Positions 10,478-22,168 are shown, numbered from the stretch's first letter. The stretch: 64,000 nt of DNA from Ariolimax columbianus (GCA_036924085.1 JAVGWX010000002.1:154475571-154539570), one strand, 5' to 3'. Notes: a model not told the origin generated them from the sequence alone. Translations and numbers: made by a program.

Positions 10478-12243
10478 AGCCTCAATTTAGATAAATAAGG
10501 GAACAAACTATGGAAGTTAGTCAGAGCCATGAATGACGAAACACCATCAAATAAACAAATTACCATCAAGCAGGGCGACAACATGCTTACTGGAAAAAAA
10601 AGCAGCAAACGCCTTTATAGAACATTATGCCAGAGCAAACCACATTGATGTCCTATACAGACATTAGTGAAGAACAAAAGAGCCACGACAACATCAATAT
10701 GGCACCAGAGGAACACATGATGGCAAAAATAACAATGAATGAAATGGAAGAGGCCATGAGAACTTTAAGAAAAAGAAATCGCCCGGAAAAGAGGGGGTAA
10801 CAAACGAAATGCTGATGGGGTTGGGCCAAACAGCAAAGAGGAAGTTACTATCAGTCCTGAACCAAAGCTGGAAAAGGGGAATTGTACCGCAGGCATGGAA
10901 AGACGCTGTACTTATACCAGTACCAAAGAAAGAGAAAGATAGAACAGATCCAAATGGATACAGGCCTATCAGTCTACTGAGCTGTGTAGGAAAATTGATA
11001 GAGCGTATGATAAACACCAGACCGATGTGGCATCTGGAAGAAAAACGCATACTAATTCCACAGCAAGCAGGCTTTAGACAGCACAGATCCACTGAGGACC
11101 AGATCACTCTCATAGCCCAGGAAATAGAGGATGATTACCAGGAGAAAAAAACACACAGTAGCGGTTTGGGTGGATTTAGAAAAGGCATTTGACAAGGTGT
11201 AGAAAGAGGGACTTAAAGTCAAGCTACGAAGAAGTGAAGTTTGTGGGAAAATGTACAGATGGATCAGCCACTACCTCGAAAACAGAACAGCCAGAGTTCA
11301 AGTACAAGGGCAGATGAGCAAGAAGGTGACACTTGAGCAGGGAGTACCCCAAGGGGGAGTAATGTCACCCACACTTTTTCTGGTGTATATAAACAACATC
11401 TCAGAGAATATACCAAGAAGAGTCCACATCTCCATGTTTGCAGACGATCTGGCTACGTGGACGTCTGAGAAAAATCATACCATAGCAAGCAATCGGATGC
11501 AGCAGGCCCTAACATCGTTGGAGGAGTGGGCGAACTCATGGCTGGTCAAAATAAACGAGGAAAAAACGACATGTACAATATTCTCGCTATCAAACAAACC
11601 CCAAAACACCAAATTAAGTCTTAACGGCAAATACCTGCAGCCAAACGATAACCTAAACTACCTGGGAGTCACATTTGATCGGCGCATAACATGGAAAAGT
11701 CAGATCGAGAGAAACCGAATGAGAGCCAGACAAAGAATGGCAATCATGAGGAAACTTGCTGGCACAAGCTAGGGAGCAGATGAACGTATACTAAAGAAAC
11801 TGTACACTGGAAGAGTGAGACCAGTTCTAGAGTATGACATTGCGGCATGGACAACAGCAGCAAAGGCGAACTTTGATGAAATTAGCAAACTTCAAAACCA
11901 AGCCTTGAGAGTTATAACAGGAGGCATGACGTCAACGCCAATTGTAGAACTTGAAAAGATTACAAATCTGCAATTCATGACCGACAGAAGAGACTGCAGA
12001 GCCCAGCAGCAAGCAGAGAAACTCAGAAGACTGACAGACTATCCAATGCATCAGAGACTAAATAGATTTGGAAATGGGAAACTAAAGCGGAGAAACTTTG
12101 CAGAAATAGCCAAAGCAAAGATGAGCGAAGACCCTATGAACACATTAACAACACCAAAGCCAATCCCTACTGTACGCAAACCTACCTGGAAGCAGCATAT
12201 CATTCCGGAGGTAGTAGAAAATATACCAGGTATTGGAAACTAG
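10478..12243 (+). pseudogene. LINE-1/W reverse transcriptase, multiply broken
   Basis: The RT domains are in order: RPISLLSCVGKLIERMIN, then QAGFRQHRSTEDQ, WVDLEKAFD-type motif A (read across a frameshift near 11165), GVPQGGVMSPTLFLVYINN (motif B) and SMFADDLATW (motif C, FADD intact). A linker and a thumb-like region follow. Lesions include an A-run frameshift near 10598, TAG for Trp near 11201, TAG for Trp near 11770 and TAG near 12241. Compared with the minus-strand copy the reading frame is otherwise collinear. It is not functional, but it is a useful second witness for the family. Confidence 0.9.
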
Positions 12244-13119
12244 AACAGCCAGACGGAAAAAGAAAGAATAGACATAACCCTGAGGTACATAACGAAAAAC
12301 TACCCAAGTATGGACTGGACCCATGCATACACCGACGGTTCTGTAACAAACACAACACAGAACGGAGGGGCAGGAGCATATCTGAACCTACCAAATGGCA
12401 GAAAAATAACACTGTCATTCGCTACTGGAAAATACACAAGCAATTTCAGAGCGGAGGCAGAGGCACTGAGGGCGGCAGTGGAAGAAATGGTGACAGGTAA
12501 ATGAAATGAAAGCCATATAGTCCTGCTTACAGATGCCTTGGCCGTAGTCACAGCACTAAAAAGCCAGAAAAATGCTGAACTAAATGATTTAAGAGCAGTA
12601 CTCTGTCAACTATGCCAGCAGTCCGCACCAAAAAGGGTAGTGGTACAGTGGGTTCCATCCCACTGCAACATCCAAGGCAACGAGGAGGCAGACAGACTGG
12701 CAAAAGAAGGTGCAAAACTACCACAACCAGATACTAGTATGACATACGAAGAGTCAAAACGGCTTATTAGAGCTAGATACATGGCCAAATGGGAAACCGA
12801 ACATACTGGCTACACAAAAAACGATGCCTATTACCAATTGAACAGAAGAGAGCAGGTCGTGGTCTTCAGACTTCGCACTGGTCATAATAGACTGAGGTAC
12901 CACCTATTCAACAAATTGAAGATAGGTGGCACTGACGAATGCCCTTGTGGTACCGGGAAAATGACCGCTGAACATTTGCTGCAAAACTGCCCGACATACG
13001 AGGATCAGAGAGAGCAGATGTGGCCATCACCAGTGGCAACATTAGGCAAGCTCTATGGCAGTGTCGACAGCCTCAGGATGACTGCTGCTTTTTTCGAAAA
13101 AATACAGGTTGATGTCTGA
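12244..13119 (+). pseudogene. LINE-1/W RNase H and Cys/His knuckle
   Basis: AYTDGSVTN supplies the first RNase H Asp and FRAEAEAL the Glu. LLTDALAVVTAL supplies the next Asp, and PSHCNIQGNEEADRLAKEG the last Asp. The C-terminus has CPCGTGKMTAEHLLQNC, a CXC-X7-H-X4-C knuckle seen at the end of many I- and jockey-like LINEs. A TGA near 12502 replaces a Glu codon of the other copy and splits the domain. The stop falls at 13117-13119 and the GAA tail begins about 10 bp later. Confidence 0.88.
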
Positions 13120-13146
13120 CTGCGTACGATGAAGAAGAAGAAGAAG

Positions 13147-13232
13147 AGTTAGGTTTAGAGTTAGGATTAGGATTATCGCTAGGGTTAGAGTTAGGATTAG
13201 GATTATCGCTAGAGTTAGAGTTAGGGCTAGAT
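13147..13232 (+). repeat. Degenerate telomere-like TTAGGG-type repeat
   Basis: After the LINE GAA tail the sequence reads GTTAGGTTTAGAGTTAGGA and continues with TTAGGA, TTAGAG, TTAGGG and a recurring ATTATCGCTAG in about 33-bp higher units. TTAGGG is the common animal telomere repeat, so this could be an interstitial telomere-like stretch. It could equally be a simple GTTAGG minisatellite. Confidence 0.6.
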
Positions 13233-14440
13233 AGTATCGTTGTTATTACATCGTCTGACAGCATGGATAATGCCATGCTGTTGAAGAAACTGAGTGCTAC
13301 TCTCCTTATCATGGACCAACGTTGACATGTTCAAGAAATTCATTTCGAAGACGGCAGTAATAAGCCGAAGCATAAATTCTCGTTTGTTCTTGCAGAATGT
13401 TTGGCACACCGAACAGTTGGGAAGTGGTCTATTCTGTGACGTCACTACCTCAAATTCGGTGCTAACAATATATATTTATTTTGTTTCGTGTGAATTAGAA
13501 CGCAAATACCAAAAACAAATTACTAATTTTTCGGAGATTTGGAAAAAGAATAATAATTTATTGATTGTGCTCCATGTGTCCTCTCCTGTCTCTCATTTTC
13601 CGTTTTGCCCTGACGACATTCCTCAACAACAGAACATGCGAGGGGAATGTATTTCAGTTGAACGTCTCGGCACGTATTTGTGTCCTAACTTGTCCTGCAA
13701 ATGCCCCATTAAAAGTCGATCTCTCAAATGCCCAGGCTACTTCCGGCACAGTTCAGAGAAACAAACTATGCCCACGGCCCGCCAAGACCGTATCGACTGC
13801 ACAAATTTGGTCCGCACGTTTCCTTCACTGTCTTATCTGGCTCATCCATCAATTAAAGCGTGGAAGAGTCAGGTTTCGCAAACCTCAGTTTCCCAATGTG
13901 AGCGCCTATGTCAAGTGACAATGGTCGACATCCTCTCCCCCCCCCCCCCGCCCCCTGATGACAGCCTTCCACCTCCATCCCACTTTCTCCCCAGAAAGAA
14001 TTGTTGCACGGAATATAGTACTGACTAGGTGTGTGCGCCCTTCAGCAAAGGTTGCTGCGCCCCCTGGGTAAACATTTCAAAATTATCATCATCTTCATCA
14101 CCTCCACTCTTGCCTGGTCGTGCTGACTATCCATGTATTTAACCACTGGTAGATGAGAATCGCTATCTCGAGAACGAAGCTCATTTTAAAGAAGTACAAC
14201 TTTCATTGCAAACTACTTGCTATCTTGCAGGTAGGCTGGGAACAGCCGAAGGCTTGGGGAAGTATTTCTTCCAAAACGATTTTTCTACACGATTTTGCGC
14301 CTCACTGAAACGTGCAGACATCACAGCACAACCGTAACATATGGTGCAGAGTAACTTACTGTTATCTAAAGGGAGAAACGACGGCGGCGACAAGAAAAAT
14401 ATTAATGGAAAACGGTGGACGCATAAGTAGATTATGAATA
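13233..14440. other. Unassigned spacer with C-run
   Basis: A C-rich run lies at 13937-13952. A 244-codon plus ORF (13294-14028) and an overlapping 117-codon ORF (13565-13918) are present. The longer one contains several Cys residues but matches no domain I know and runs through the C-run. I list it as unsupported. Confidence 0.4.
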
Positions 14441-15118
14441 AAACGACGACGAAGAAGAAGAAGAAGAAGAAGAAGAAAAAGAAGAGAAATAACAAGTTGA
14501 CGAACAAGTAAAAGAAGAGAAACAAGAAAAAGAACAAAATGGAGAAGATAACGACAGAGACGAAGTGGAGGAAGAGGATGAAAAATCAGAAGACATCGAA
14601 TATGTTGAAGAAGAATAAAAATGAGAACAAAAAGATGTTATAAAAAAACATGTTCAAGAAGAACACACACACAAATTTAGAAAAAATAAGAAGAACAAAT
14701 GTAGAAGAAGGAGAAGAAGAAGAAGAAGAAAAAGAAGTTGAAGAAGAGAAAGAAAAGGATGAAGATGAAGACAACAAAAAAGAGGATGAAGAAGAAAATG
14801 AAGATGAAAATTAAGAGACAGAGAAAAAGAAGAAAATGGAGATGAAAAAGAAAATTAAAAGAAGAACAGCAACAAGTAGAAAAAGAAGATGAAGGTGATG
14901 ATGATAAGGATGATGATGATGATGATTAGAATTGAGAAGAAAAAGAAGAAGGAGAAATTAAAGAAGAAGAAGAGAAGCAGAAGAAAAAGAAGAAGAAGAA
15001 CAATAACTATAAGAAGAAGAAAAAAGAAGAAGAAATTAAAGAAGAAGAAGAGAAGCAGAAGAAAAAGAAGAAGAAGAAGAATAACTAGAAGAAGAAGAAA
15101 AAAGAAGAAGAAGAAACG
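14441..15118 (+). repeat. GAA/AAG purine tract, about 680 bp
   Basis: The plus strand is almost entirely A and G, mostly GAAGAA and AAAGAAG with a few T or C interruptions. Two copies of a longer unit (TTAAAGAAGAAGAAGAGAAGC near 14958 and 15038) show internal duplication. It probably expanded from the GAA tail of a lost retroelement. Lys/Arg-rich and Phe/Ser-rich ORFs across it are artefacts. Confidence 0.9.
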
Positions 15119-15714
15119 CCCTTAGAATATTGCAACACTCTGCAAATGGTCTGTGTTTCCCTATCCAGTTTGATCATGTCATCCAAGATCGTTTTTCCTC
15201 TGGATTTTTTCGGACAATTTTTTCTAGTAAGTCTTTCCTGCTGCCAAAAGATTTCTAAAGACTCCACAACAAAAATAAAATGTGGTAATAGGCACTCAAA
15301 AGTGTCACCTAATTAACAGCATGGCGCATTCGTTACCAGGAAGACCAGGATTCAAATTTGAGTTGCCCATTACACTCATCTGTGTTACTGCTGCCTGAAA
15401 GAGGATAAACGGAAATGTCCCTTTTAGACGACTACGAATGAATAGACGTTGATGCGGTTACCCGGTCCAGTAGAAACTATACGTCAAAAACAAATGACAA
15501 GAATACATCTACAACTCCTGGCGGAAGAGTAGCAACTAGCTAAAGCATGCTAGGAAAACAGAGACACACTTAAAACAACAAAATAGAAAGTGTCAACCGG
15601 TGCTTGAACGTAGCGTATTTGATCTGCAGTGACTATTATGTCAAACCGTTAGTTGCCTGGTGTTATATAATATTAGTGTGGCAGTGGGCCCGTTATCATC
15701 TCTAACATGCATGG
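15119..15714. other. Unassigned spacer
   Basis: No recognised gene or element. AGGATTCAAAT near 15348 looks faintly like a pol III B box but has no convincing A box upstream. Confidence 0.5.
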
Positions 15715-17045
15715 CGGGATTTTGCGCCAGAAGAATAGGAAATATATACCTCCTTCATTGATCTGACAAAGACATTTGATTTGGTTTGTCTGGGCGGACT
15801 CTTCAAAATCTTCTCTAAAACAGGATGCCCAGGCAAACTGCTAATTATATCGTTTGATGAACACCAACAAGAAACATTCCAATTTGGTGATATCATTTCA
15901 CAACCATTTGGTATTGTATTCGAGGTGGTGTTAAACAGGACTGCGTTCTGCCCCCGACACTGTTCGAAATTGTTATGTGTTCTATTACTGAAGCATGATT
16001 GATGAAGGCCAACAAGAAGCATGATTGATGAAGCAAATGATGACATCCTTCATAGTAGGACAGATAGCGGTTGTTTAACCATGCAAGGCAAAAACGAATA
16101 TCAGGGAGATCACATCAGGGACTTGCTTTTTGCTCATGATGCTGCAGTTGTCACCCACAGTCAGCGGGAACTTTAGAGATTGATAGTTCGCTTTTCCTAA
16201 GCTTGCAAAGATTTTTGTTTCACAATAAGTCTCAACCAAACAAATGTGCTGGGACAGGAAGTAGATAAAACGTCGACTATTAGCATGGATAATTATGAAC
16301 TAACAGCTGTATACCAACTCATATAACTGGGATCCCTCATCAACAACAAGCTCTCTCTAGACACAGAATTAGACAATCAGATTTGTAAAGCTGCCGCTAA
16401 ATTGGCTCGCATCATAATGCATGTTTAGGGAAACCAGTCACTGACAATTAAAACCAAGGCCATGGTGTACAATGCATGTGTTGTAAGCACTCTTCTATAT
16501 TGCATCGAGACTTGGACAACTTATACCAAACAAGAGCACAGCCTTAACACATTCCCTCTACTGCACCTATGATCAGTTCGTGGAATTACATGGTGGGATA
16601 GAGTGCACAGGTGCACTTTCGCACCGGTCTCCAAAGCATGTACACTCTCCTTAGGCAGGGAAGACTTTGATAGCTTGGTCATGTTCGTCGGATGGAAGAT
16701 GGTAGCATTCCCCAAAATATATCTTCTTGGACAGTTGGCGGAAGGCAAAAAAACAGTTGGCAGATCACAATTGAGGAATTTAAGCGTGATATGAAGGCTC
16801 TGAACATGAGACTGACATCATAAGAAGAGGAAGCTGCAGACCGATCCAAGTGGAGAGGTATCCGGAAGGTCCATACTACCCTTGATTGGTATCCGGAAGG
16901 TCCATACTACCCTTGATTGGTATCCGGAAGGTCCATACTACCCTTGATTGGTATCCGGAAGGTCCATACTACCCTTGATTATTATAAGCTCTTTCAACAC
17001 AGAGAAGTGAAAAGAAACGCCGCAGAGAGAAAGAAAATAAAAGCT
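15715..17045 (+). pseudogene. LINE reverse transcriptase and C-terminal relic (clade unassigned)
   Basis: A plus frame near 15745 reads YTSFIDLTKTFDLV (RT motif A), followed by GGLFKIFSKTGCPGKL. Near 16120 comes RDLLFAHDAAVVTHSQ, where the catalytic box FADD has become FAHD. Later blocks are ACKDFCFTISLNQTNVLG, LSLDTELDNQICKAAAKLARI, ACVVSTLLYCIETWTTYTKQE and EDGS-type GHV/KDILYG equivalents. These match a common invertebrate LINE C-terminal region. Many stops break it. It ends with Arg/Lys codons near 17040. The 31-bp repeat at 16853-16980 expanded within it. Confidence 0.75.
16853..16980. repeat. 31 bp tandem repeat, 4 copies, inside LINE relic
   Basis: GTATCCGGAAGGTCCATACT then ACCCTTGATTG is repeated four times with no visible differences. 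The host LINE continues on both sides, so the duplication happened after insertion and recently. Confidence 0.9.
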
Positions 17046-17440
17046 TAGTAAATATTTTGTTATTTATCGCTCCAAGTCATACCATCGAATAGTCAGTCCT
17101 GACTGAAAGGGGTTACTACCTACCTACCTCAACACCACACGATGGAGAGTGTGCTGGGGGCCAGGCTAACAGACGTAGATTTATTCAATTAATTAAGAGA
17201 AGGCAATCATGAACAAGAAGTAGAAATATTGATTAAAGAAAACAGGTTGACAAATATATGGTTATTGAACACACAATGATATAATAATACCTGTGAAGCT
17301 GCAGTTTGATGCTGGTAATCTTCAAACGTGTGCACCAACTCTAGAACACAGTGATGGAGAAATAGAAGAACATTAGTCTGTACCAATACCGTCTCATAAT
17401 AATACGAGATATGAACTCCAAAATAGGAAAAGAAAAATAC
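17046..17440. other. Unassigned spacer
   Basis: AT-rich DNA. It may contain diverged upstream parts of the LINE that follows, but I can read no motif in it. Confidence 0.4.
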
Positions 17441-17998
17441 AAGAATATAGTAGGGAAATATGGATTGGCAATATAGAATTCAGAAGGTGAACAGTGTCCA
17501 CTATCAAATTGCACCGATTTTGAAACACCCTAGAGTGCTTCTTTCAATTAAGAGAAGACTGATTAATGGACTATTTATTCCTACATTGTGTTACCAATGT
17601 CAATCTTGGTCCTTACTAGCAACCCATTAGAGTAAGCACCAGCTCTGAGATGCGCTGTGTGATAAATGTAGTCGGAAAGACAATCTATGAACGAATCCAC
17701 AACATCTAAGTGTGGATAAACACAGTTAGTGCCTTACATTGACTCTCAACAAATCAAGTGGTTTTGTCATTTAGTCAGAAGGTATTATGACCAGCCTGCA
17801 GCGAGAGCAAATCATATGCAGGTTTCCGGTCCACGAGCAAGGGACAGACCTCGACGTCGGTGGATCGAGGGTGTCTCTGACACTCTCAGGAAGTTACACG
17901 TAACGACAGCACAAGCCTCCCTCTTGGCAATAGCAAGAACTATACGCATCCCGCCTCTCTGTGACGCCGTATGGCGAGGGCAGTAGGACAAAAGAAGA
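17441..17998 (+). pseudogene. LINE C-terminal fragment
   Basis: The open stretch 17729-17986 reads QQIKWFCHLVRRYYDQPAAR, then SGPRARDRPRRRWIEGVSDT. This is the typical K/RWFGHL...RGRPRRRW end of RTE/jockey-like LINE polyproteins. Upstream near 17540-17610 the words SIKRRLINGLFIPTLCYQCQ fit the usual KxRLxxGxxxPxLxYG stretch. The RT core is absent or beyond recognition. A GAAGAAGAAAG stretch follows the stop and may be the tail. Confidence 0.7.
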
Positions 17999-18299
17999 AG
18001 AAAGAAGTGGTTGGGAAAAAGGAGAAAAAAAAGTGCTCATATATATTTGTAAAGAAATGCATTCACCTTTCTGTAACAGATTCTTCTAACAAGCCACGGG
18101 AAGGTTACATATGTGGGAAAGTCCAGAATAAAAACTCAGAAATCAGACTGACTGTTTTGTGATTAAAGGTGGATTAACAAATAATGTCACAGGAGCAGAC
18201 ACATTTCAATTACAATGCTGTAATGATTAAAAAAAACAATAAAAGGGGAACAAATACATCGAAGATATGAAAAGGATCCCAAAATAAATGTATCAGCAT

Positions 18300-18668
18300 T
18301 ACGACAGTCAGACTTTAAGCAGGGGCCGCGGATGGAGCAAGGAATGAGTTGATAGCAGCCAGCGACCCATAACTCGCTGCTTGCGTCAGGGCCAACGACC
18401 CATAACTGGCTGATTGCGTCAGGGCCAGAGACTATCTGGTTGCTTGCATCAAAGTCATAACCGACCAAGACACTTGTCCACAAGTGGTGGCTCTGAAAAC
18501 AGACTGCAGCTATGCAGTGTGGCTAAGAGATTAGGGAAGGGAAGGTAAAATGGAAGGCAAACACTGCGGCAACAAATGAGGGGCTGAAACCAGATGTCTC
18601 GGACCGAGAGGCGCAGATGTCTCAGCCCAGCTATAAACTACAGGAGGAGCGACGAAGAAGAAGAATAC
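18300..18668 (+). mobile_element. Family B element, diverged copy 2
   Basis: Recognisable words are CAGCCAGCGACCCATAAC (partly duplicated at 18358-18420), ATGTCTCGGACCGAGAGGCGC and CTATAAACTAC, then GACGAAGAAGAAG. The order matches other family B copies, but the middle is too diverged to align by eye. The element ends in a short GAA tail, as in the others. Confidence 0.6.
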
Positions 18669-18857
18669 ATTAAACAGAGATGTCTTGTGAAAGTTGACAA
18701 TACATATTTTAGCCTACTGTCAGCGAGCACGGAACAGTACACACGAGGAATCCCTGAACATCCTGCAAGCACTAAGTGAGACCGTCCAAAAACTAGTCGT
18801 CAAGCAGAAATGAAATCTACTCATAAACGAATTTCAGAAAAAAATTAAGTATGAATG

Positions 18858-19095
18858 AAAGAAGAAGCAGAAGAAGAAGAAGAAGAAGAAGAAACAAGAA
18901 GAAGTAAAAGAACAAGAAAACCAACAAAGAATATGAAAAGGGAAAAGAAGTAGTAGAAATGAAAGGAGAAAACGACGAAGAAGAGAAGAAGAAACATAAG
19001 AAGGAGAATAAGAAAAAGTAGAAGATGAAGAAGTAGAAGAAAGAAGCACTGTAGGTGAAGAAAAAGAATAATGAAAGATAAAAGAGAAAAGAAAC
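18858..19095 (+). repeat. GAA-rich purine tract
   Basis: About 240 bp of A/G on the plus strand, with GAAGAAGAAG runs at the left and mixed AAAGAAG to the right. It lies about 190 bp downstream of a family B GAA tail. ORFs rich in Phe, Ser and Leu on the minus strand here are artefacts. Confidence 0.85.
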
Positions 19096-19540
19096 TCCAT
19101 ATTACAGTATATTGGACAATGCTAAACGTATTGTATGCCGACATTCAACAAAACAGTTGATAGACCCAAAATGCAAGATAATTTAAGGCTCTGGGGAAAT
19201 GACACATCATGAGAGCTTTGCGGGCAGAAATAAAGTAACTAACTTTCAGACGCGGCAAGGCTGGATCATCATGTATCGTTAAAAAGAAAAAGCATTGCGC
19301 TAAGGATGTGTACTGTCCCCTTGTCTGTTTAACATTGACAACAAAACACATTTTCCAACTGATAAAGAAATGGCATGACTCGTTATCGGTTGAATGTAAT
19401 AAATAATCTCAGTTATGGATATGCAACAGTTCCGCTAGCTGAAAGCGAAACACATGTACGGTAATTGAGGGTTCAAGTAAAAACAAAAGCCAGTTATAAA
19501 GATTGCACATTAACAGTGAGAACATCAAAAAAATTGTGAT
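19096..19540. other. Unassigned spacer
   Basis: No recognised element. Confidence 0.5.
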
Positions 19541-21045
19541 CTTCATTCTTTTCGCTTTTCTCCTGCTTGTGCCTTTTAGCGTCATGTTATGAAAAGGTTT
19601 CTTGAGCGGACCATTGTATGTGCTTCATACATGTCGAGTTTCAGTGCTTCTGTTTTTTCCTGCCGATCAACTTTTGTTTGGGCTGACCTTGGCTCTGTAT
19701 CCATTGTATCTGTATGGCATTGCCTTCTGAGGTATACTATCTGGTGTTAGTCGTATCACATGGCCGAACCATTTGGTTTTCTGTCTCTTGATTAGGTCTA
19801 GCACTGGTGTAGTGTCTACCTGTCTCCCAATTTCTTCGTTTCTGATTCTATCCAATTTTGTTTCTCTAAGCTGTTGTCGCAGGCATTTCATCTCTGTTGT
19901 TACAATGTTTTTTTGGTCTTTGTTTGTTAATGTCATATTCTGACACTGCTCGTACAGTATGGATAGGAATACCATATGGTTATTTTTTTTTTGTCTATTG
20001 TCACGTGTTCAATTTGTAATATCGGCAACATTTGTCCAATGATTTGAATTGCTTTCTTACCTGTTTTGGAGTTCGGCCTTTTCTATCTATCGAGAATGTG
20101 TCACCTGTTTCATTTGTTAATTTGATGGTTTTGCATAAGTGTTGCTTCCCTTATTTCTTTTCTTGCAATTGTCATAACAACAGTTTTCTCTGTGTTGGTT
20201 TTCAAACTGTAATCCGTGCATACCTCATTAAGCTTGTTGATATATTCATGCAGTTATTTTTTTGAGGTGGCTAATAGTGCTTGGTCATCAGCAAAGAGAA
20301 GTTCCTTAAAGTGTTGACTGAGGTTACTATTAGTGTTTGGTCATCAGCAAAGAGAAGTTCCTTAAAGTGTTGACTGAGGTTACTATTAGTGCTTGGTCAT
20401 CAGCAAAGAGAAGTTCCTTAAAGTGTTGACTGAGGTTACTATTAGTGTTTGGTCATCAGCAAAGAGAAGTTCCTTAAATTGTTGACTGAGGTTACTATTA
20501 GTGCTTGGTCATCAGCAAAGAGAAGTTCCTTAAATTGTTGACTGAGGTTACTATTAGTGCTTGGTCATCAGCAAAGAGAAGTTCCTTAAAGTGTTGACTG
20601 AGGTTACTATTAGTGCTTGGTCATCAGCAAAGAGAAGTTCCTTAAAGTGTTGACTGAGGTTACTATTAGTGCTTGGTCATCAGCAAAGAGAAGTTCCTTA
20701 AAGTGTTGACTGAGGTTACTATTAGTGTTTGGTCATCAGCAAAGAGAAGTTCCTTAAATTGTTGACTGAGGTTACTATTAGTGCTTGGTCATCAGCAAAG
20801 AGAAGTTCCTTAAAGTGTTGTGAGTTTGCTATTAGGGTTTGGTCATCAGCAAAGAGAAGTTCCTTAAAGTGTTGTGAGGTTGCTATTAGTGTTTTGTCAT
20901 CAGCAAAGAGAAGTTCCTTAGTGTTGACTGAGGTTGCTATTAGTCTTTGGTCATCAGCAAAAAGAATTTCCTTAAATTGTTGACTCAGATTGTTTGTCTC
21001 ACTTATGTTGCCGTTGTTTCATTTTCTCCCAATCTCATATAAATG
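19541..21045 (-). pseudogene. RTE-like LINE 3' half, split by its own minisatellite
   Basis: The minus strand reads FKEILFADDQ near 20960, then the 56-bp array. FADDQALLATSKK near 20270-20300 leads into NKLNEVCTDYSLKTNTEKTV and VVMTIARKE. Finally the open stretch 19975-19667 has TTEMKCLRQQLRETKLDRIR, NEEIGRQVDTTPVLDLIKRQ and KTKWFGHVIRL. These are the post-RT and C-terminal signatures of RTE-type LINEs. The element homologous to it at 55.4-58.7 kb shares the region just after the stop (GCGTCATGTTATGA here, GCGTCAGGTTATGA there). Stops interrupt the RT part. Confidence 0.85.
20281..20990. repeat. 56 bp minisatellite made from the RT catalytic segment, about 12.7 copies
   Basis: Units contain TTGGTCATCAGCAAAGAGAA, GTTCCTTAAAGTGTTGACTG and AGGTTACTATTAGTGC. 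On the minus strand every unit encodes the box LLFADDQ-like/xLL. The array is flanked on both sides by the rest of the same RT domain, so it arose by tandem duplication within the LINE. The outer right units are shorter and more diverged. Confidence 0.95.
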
Positions 21046-21185
21046 TGATAAACAACACATAAGATAGTACTGCGATGCACTCTGGTAATTAGCAAATTAG
21101 AAAAGATTTCTGCTCTACAGACACAACTAGATGATCAAACGTTAGAACAGGCCATAAGCTTTTTTCTATTTTGGACATAAAATAA

Positions 21186-21345
21186 TGGGCGATCCAGTAG
21201 TCTCGAGGTAAGGTGTTCGCCTCGGGTGCTGGAGGTCGCGGGTTCAAATCATGGTGGAAACCGAGATCTTTTTGGGTGGATAATCCGGTAAATATTTCAC
21301 CTGATCTCTGAATAGAGAGATCAGACACCCGTGTGCAGTGGAGTG
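21186..21345 (+). mobile_element. tRNA-derived SINE (type 2)
   Basis: A tRNA-like head has an A-box-like segment (AGTAGTCTCGAGGTAAGG) and, 30 bp on, a B box GCGGGTTCAAATC at about 21238-21250. The body continues through GATAATCCGGTAAATATTTCAC and a short inverted GATCTCTGAATAGAGAGATC. No poly(A) tail is clear. It differs from the SINE at 40.8 and 45.3 kb in sequence. Confidence 0.6.
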
Positions 21346-21439
21346 CAGTTGGAAATCGAAAAGTTCACCCCACAGAGAATATGTCGCAAAAATGGGACTG
21401 TGTGGCTACAATTTCAGGTATGATGACAGAAACTTTTCC

Positions 21440-21700
21440 CCTTCTCACCTCTCATTTGACTCTGTCCAACAGTCACTCTTGCACAACTTTCATACGCGCC
21501 CTTAGGTTGAGGCCCTTCCATTGCACTTTGGTTGGGCTAGCTTCTGATGGCGCACAAACCTAGAATAGGTACATACAGACACACACATGCATCCAAGCAC
21601 TGGTTTATGCGTCCTGATATCGCCCAATGGACTACGGTCTGGGGTGGAATGGGCGCGCCTCCGCCAGTAGCAACTAGTGAGGCAAACATCTTAGCAAACA
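21440..21700. mobile_element. Family C repeat, copy 1
   Basis: The words CTTTCATACGCGCCC, CCATTGCACTTTGGTTGGG, ACACATGCATCCAAGCACTGG, CCTGATATCGCCCAATGG and GGCGCGCCTCCGCCAGTAG recur at 39960-40215 and 40700-41215. It is about 260 bp and non-coding in every frame I accept. Orientation and class are unknown. Confidence 0.65.
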
Positions 21701-22168
21701 AAAAATCTTGGTTTATGTGGGCGCCTGACAGGCTGCTGGTGTGACAGTTTCTGCTGGAGCATATGTGTTTAGGGCAGGAGAGATTGAGCTGGCAACTCTG
21801 GGAACAAACGTTGCCTGAATGCGTGCCAAGGTTAATCACCGTCTCGACACTAGGTCGACAAAGGGGACAAGGGGATTAGGTGGAAGACTTTGTCTGGTAC
21901 AAAGGAAAGGGGGAGGGGGTGTTCGAAGCTTAAGTAGGGGTGGGGTAGGAACTGACCACTCTGGCGTTAAAAATTAGCGTAGTTCGGGAGTTGGTGACAG
22001 TCAGAAGCCACTTCAACCGCCTAGGACATTTAGAGTGACAGGGATTCGGGGATAGTTATCCAATAACATTTAGTTGCGGGTAGTTTCAAATTAGAAATAG
22101 CTAAGTCAGACAACCAACAGAAGTCTATTAGACAGCCATGTTGTTGCTTGAGACTATAAAATAGTCTC
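21701..22168. other. Unassigned spacer
   Basis: No gene or element is recognised. There are short G-rich runs near 21910-21950. Confidence 0.5.

Larger units (their letters stand above)
9659..13141 (+). mobile_element. LINE-1/W: 5'-truncated EN-RT-RNaseH non-LTR retrotransposon
   Basis: This is a second copy of the element at 47.6-52 kb, in the opposite orientation. It starts inside the endonuclease (at about residue 147 of the better copy) and ends with GCGTACGATGAAGAAG and a GAA tail at about 13127-13148. The domain order of endonuclease, reverse transcriptase, RNase H and a Cys/His knuckle, all in one long frame, places it in the I/ingi/Nimb-like group of LINEs rather than RTE or CR1. It is riddled with stops and frameshifts. 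I saw no target-site duplication. Confidence 0.9.

Noticed and set aside
13294..14028. 244-codon ORF
   Set aside because: No domain recognised, crosses a C homopolymer, overlaps another ORF of similar length; too weak to call a gene.
14889..15125. Lys/Arg-rich protein in the purine tract
   Set aside because: It follows from AAG/GAA composition; no other coding evidence.
15335..15365. tRNA gene from AGGATTCAAAT
   Set aside because: No matching A box or acceptor stem.
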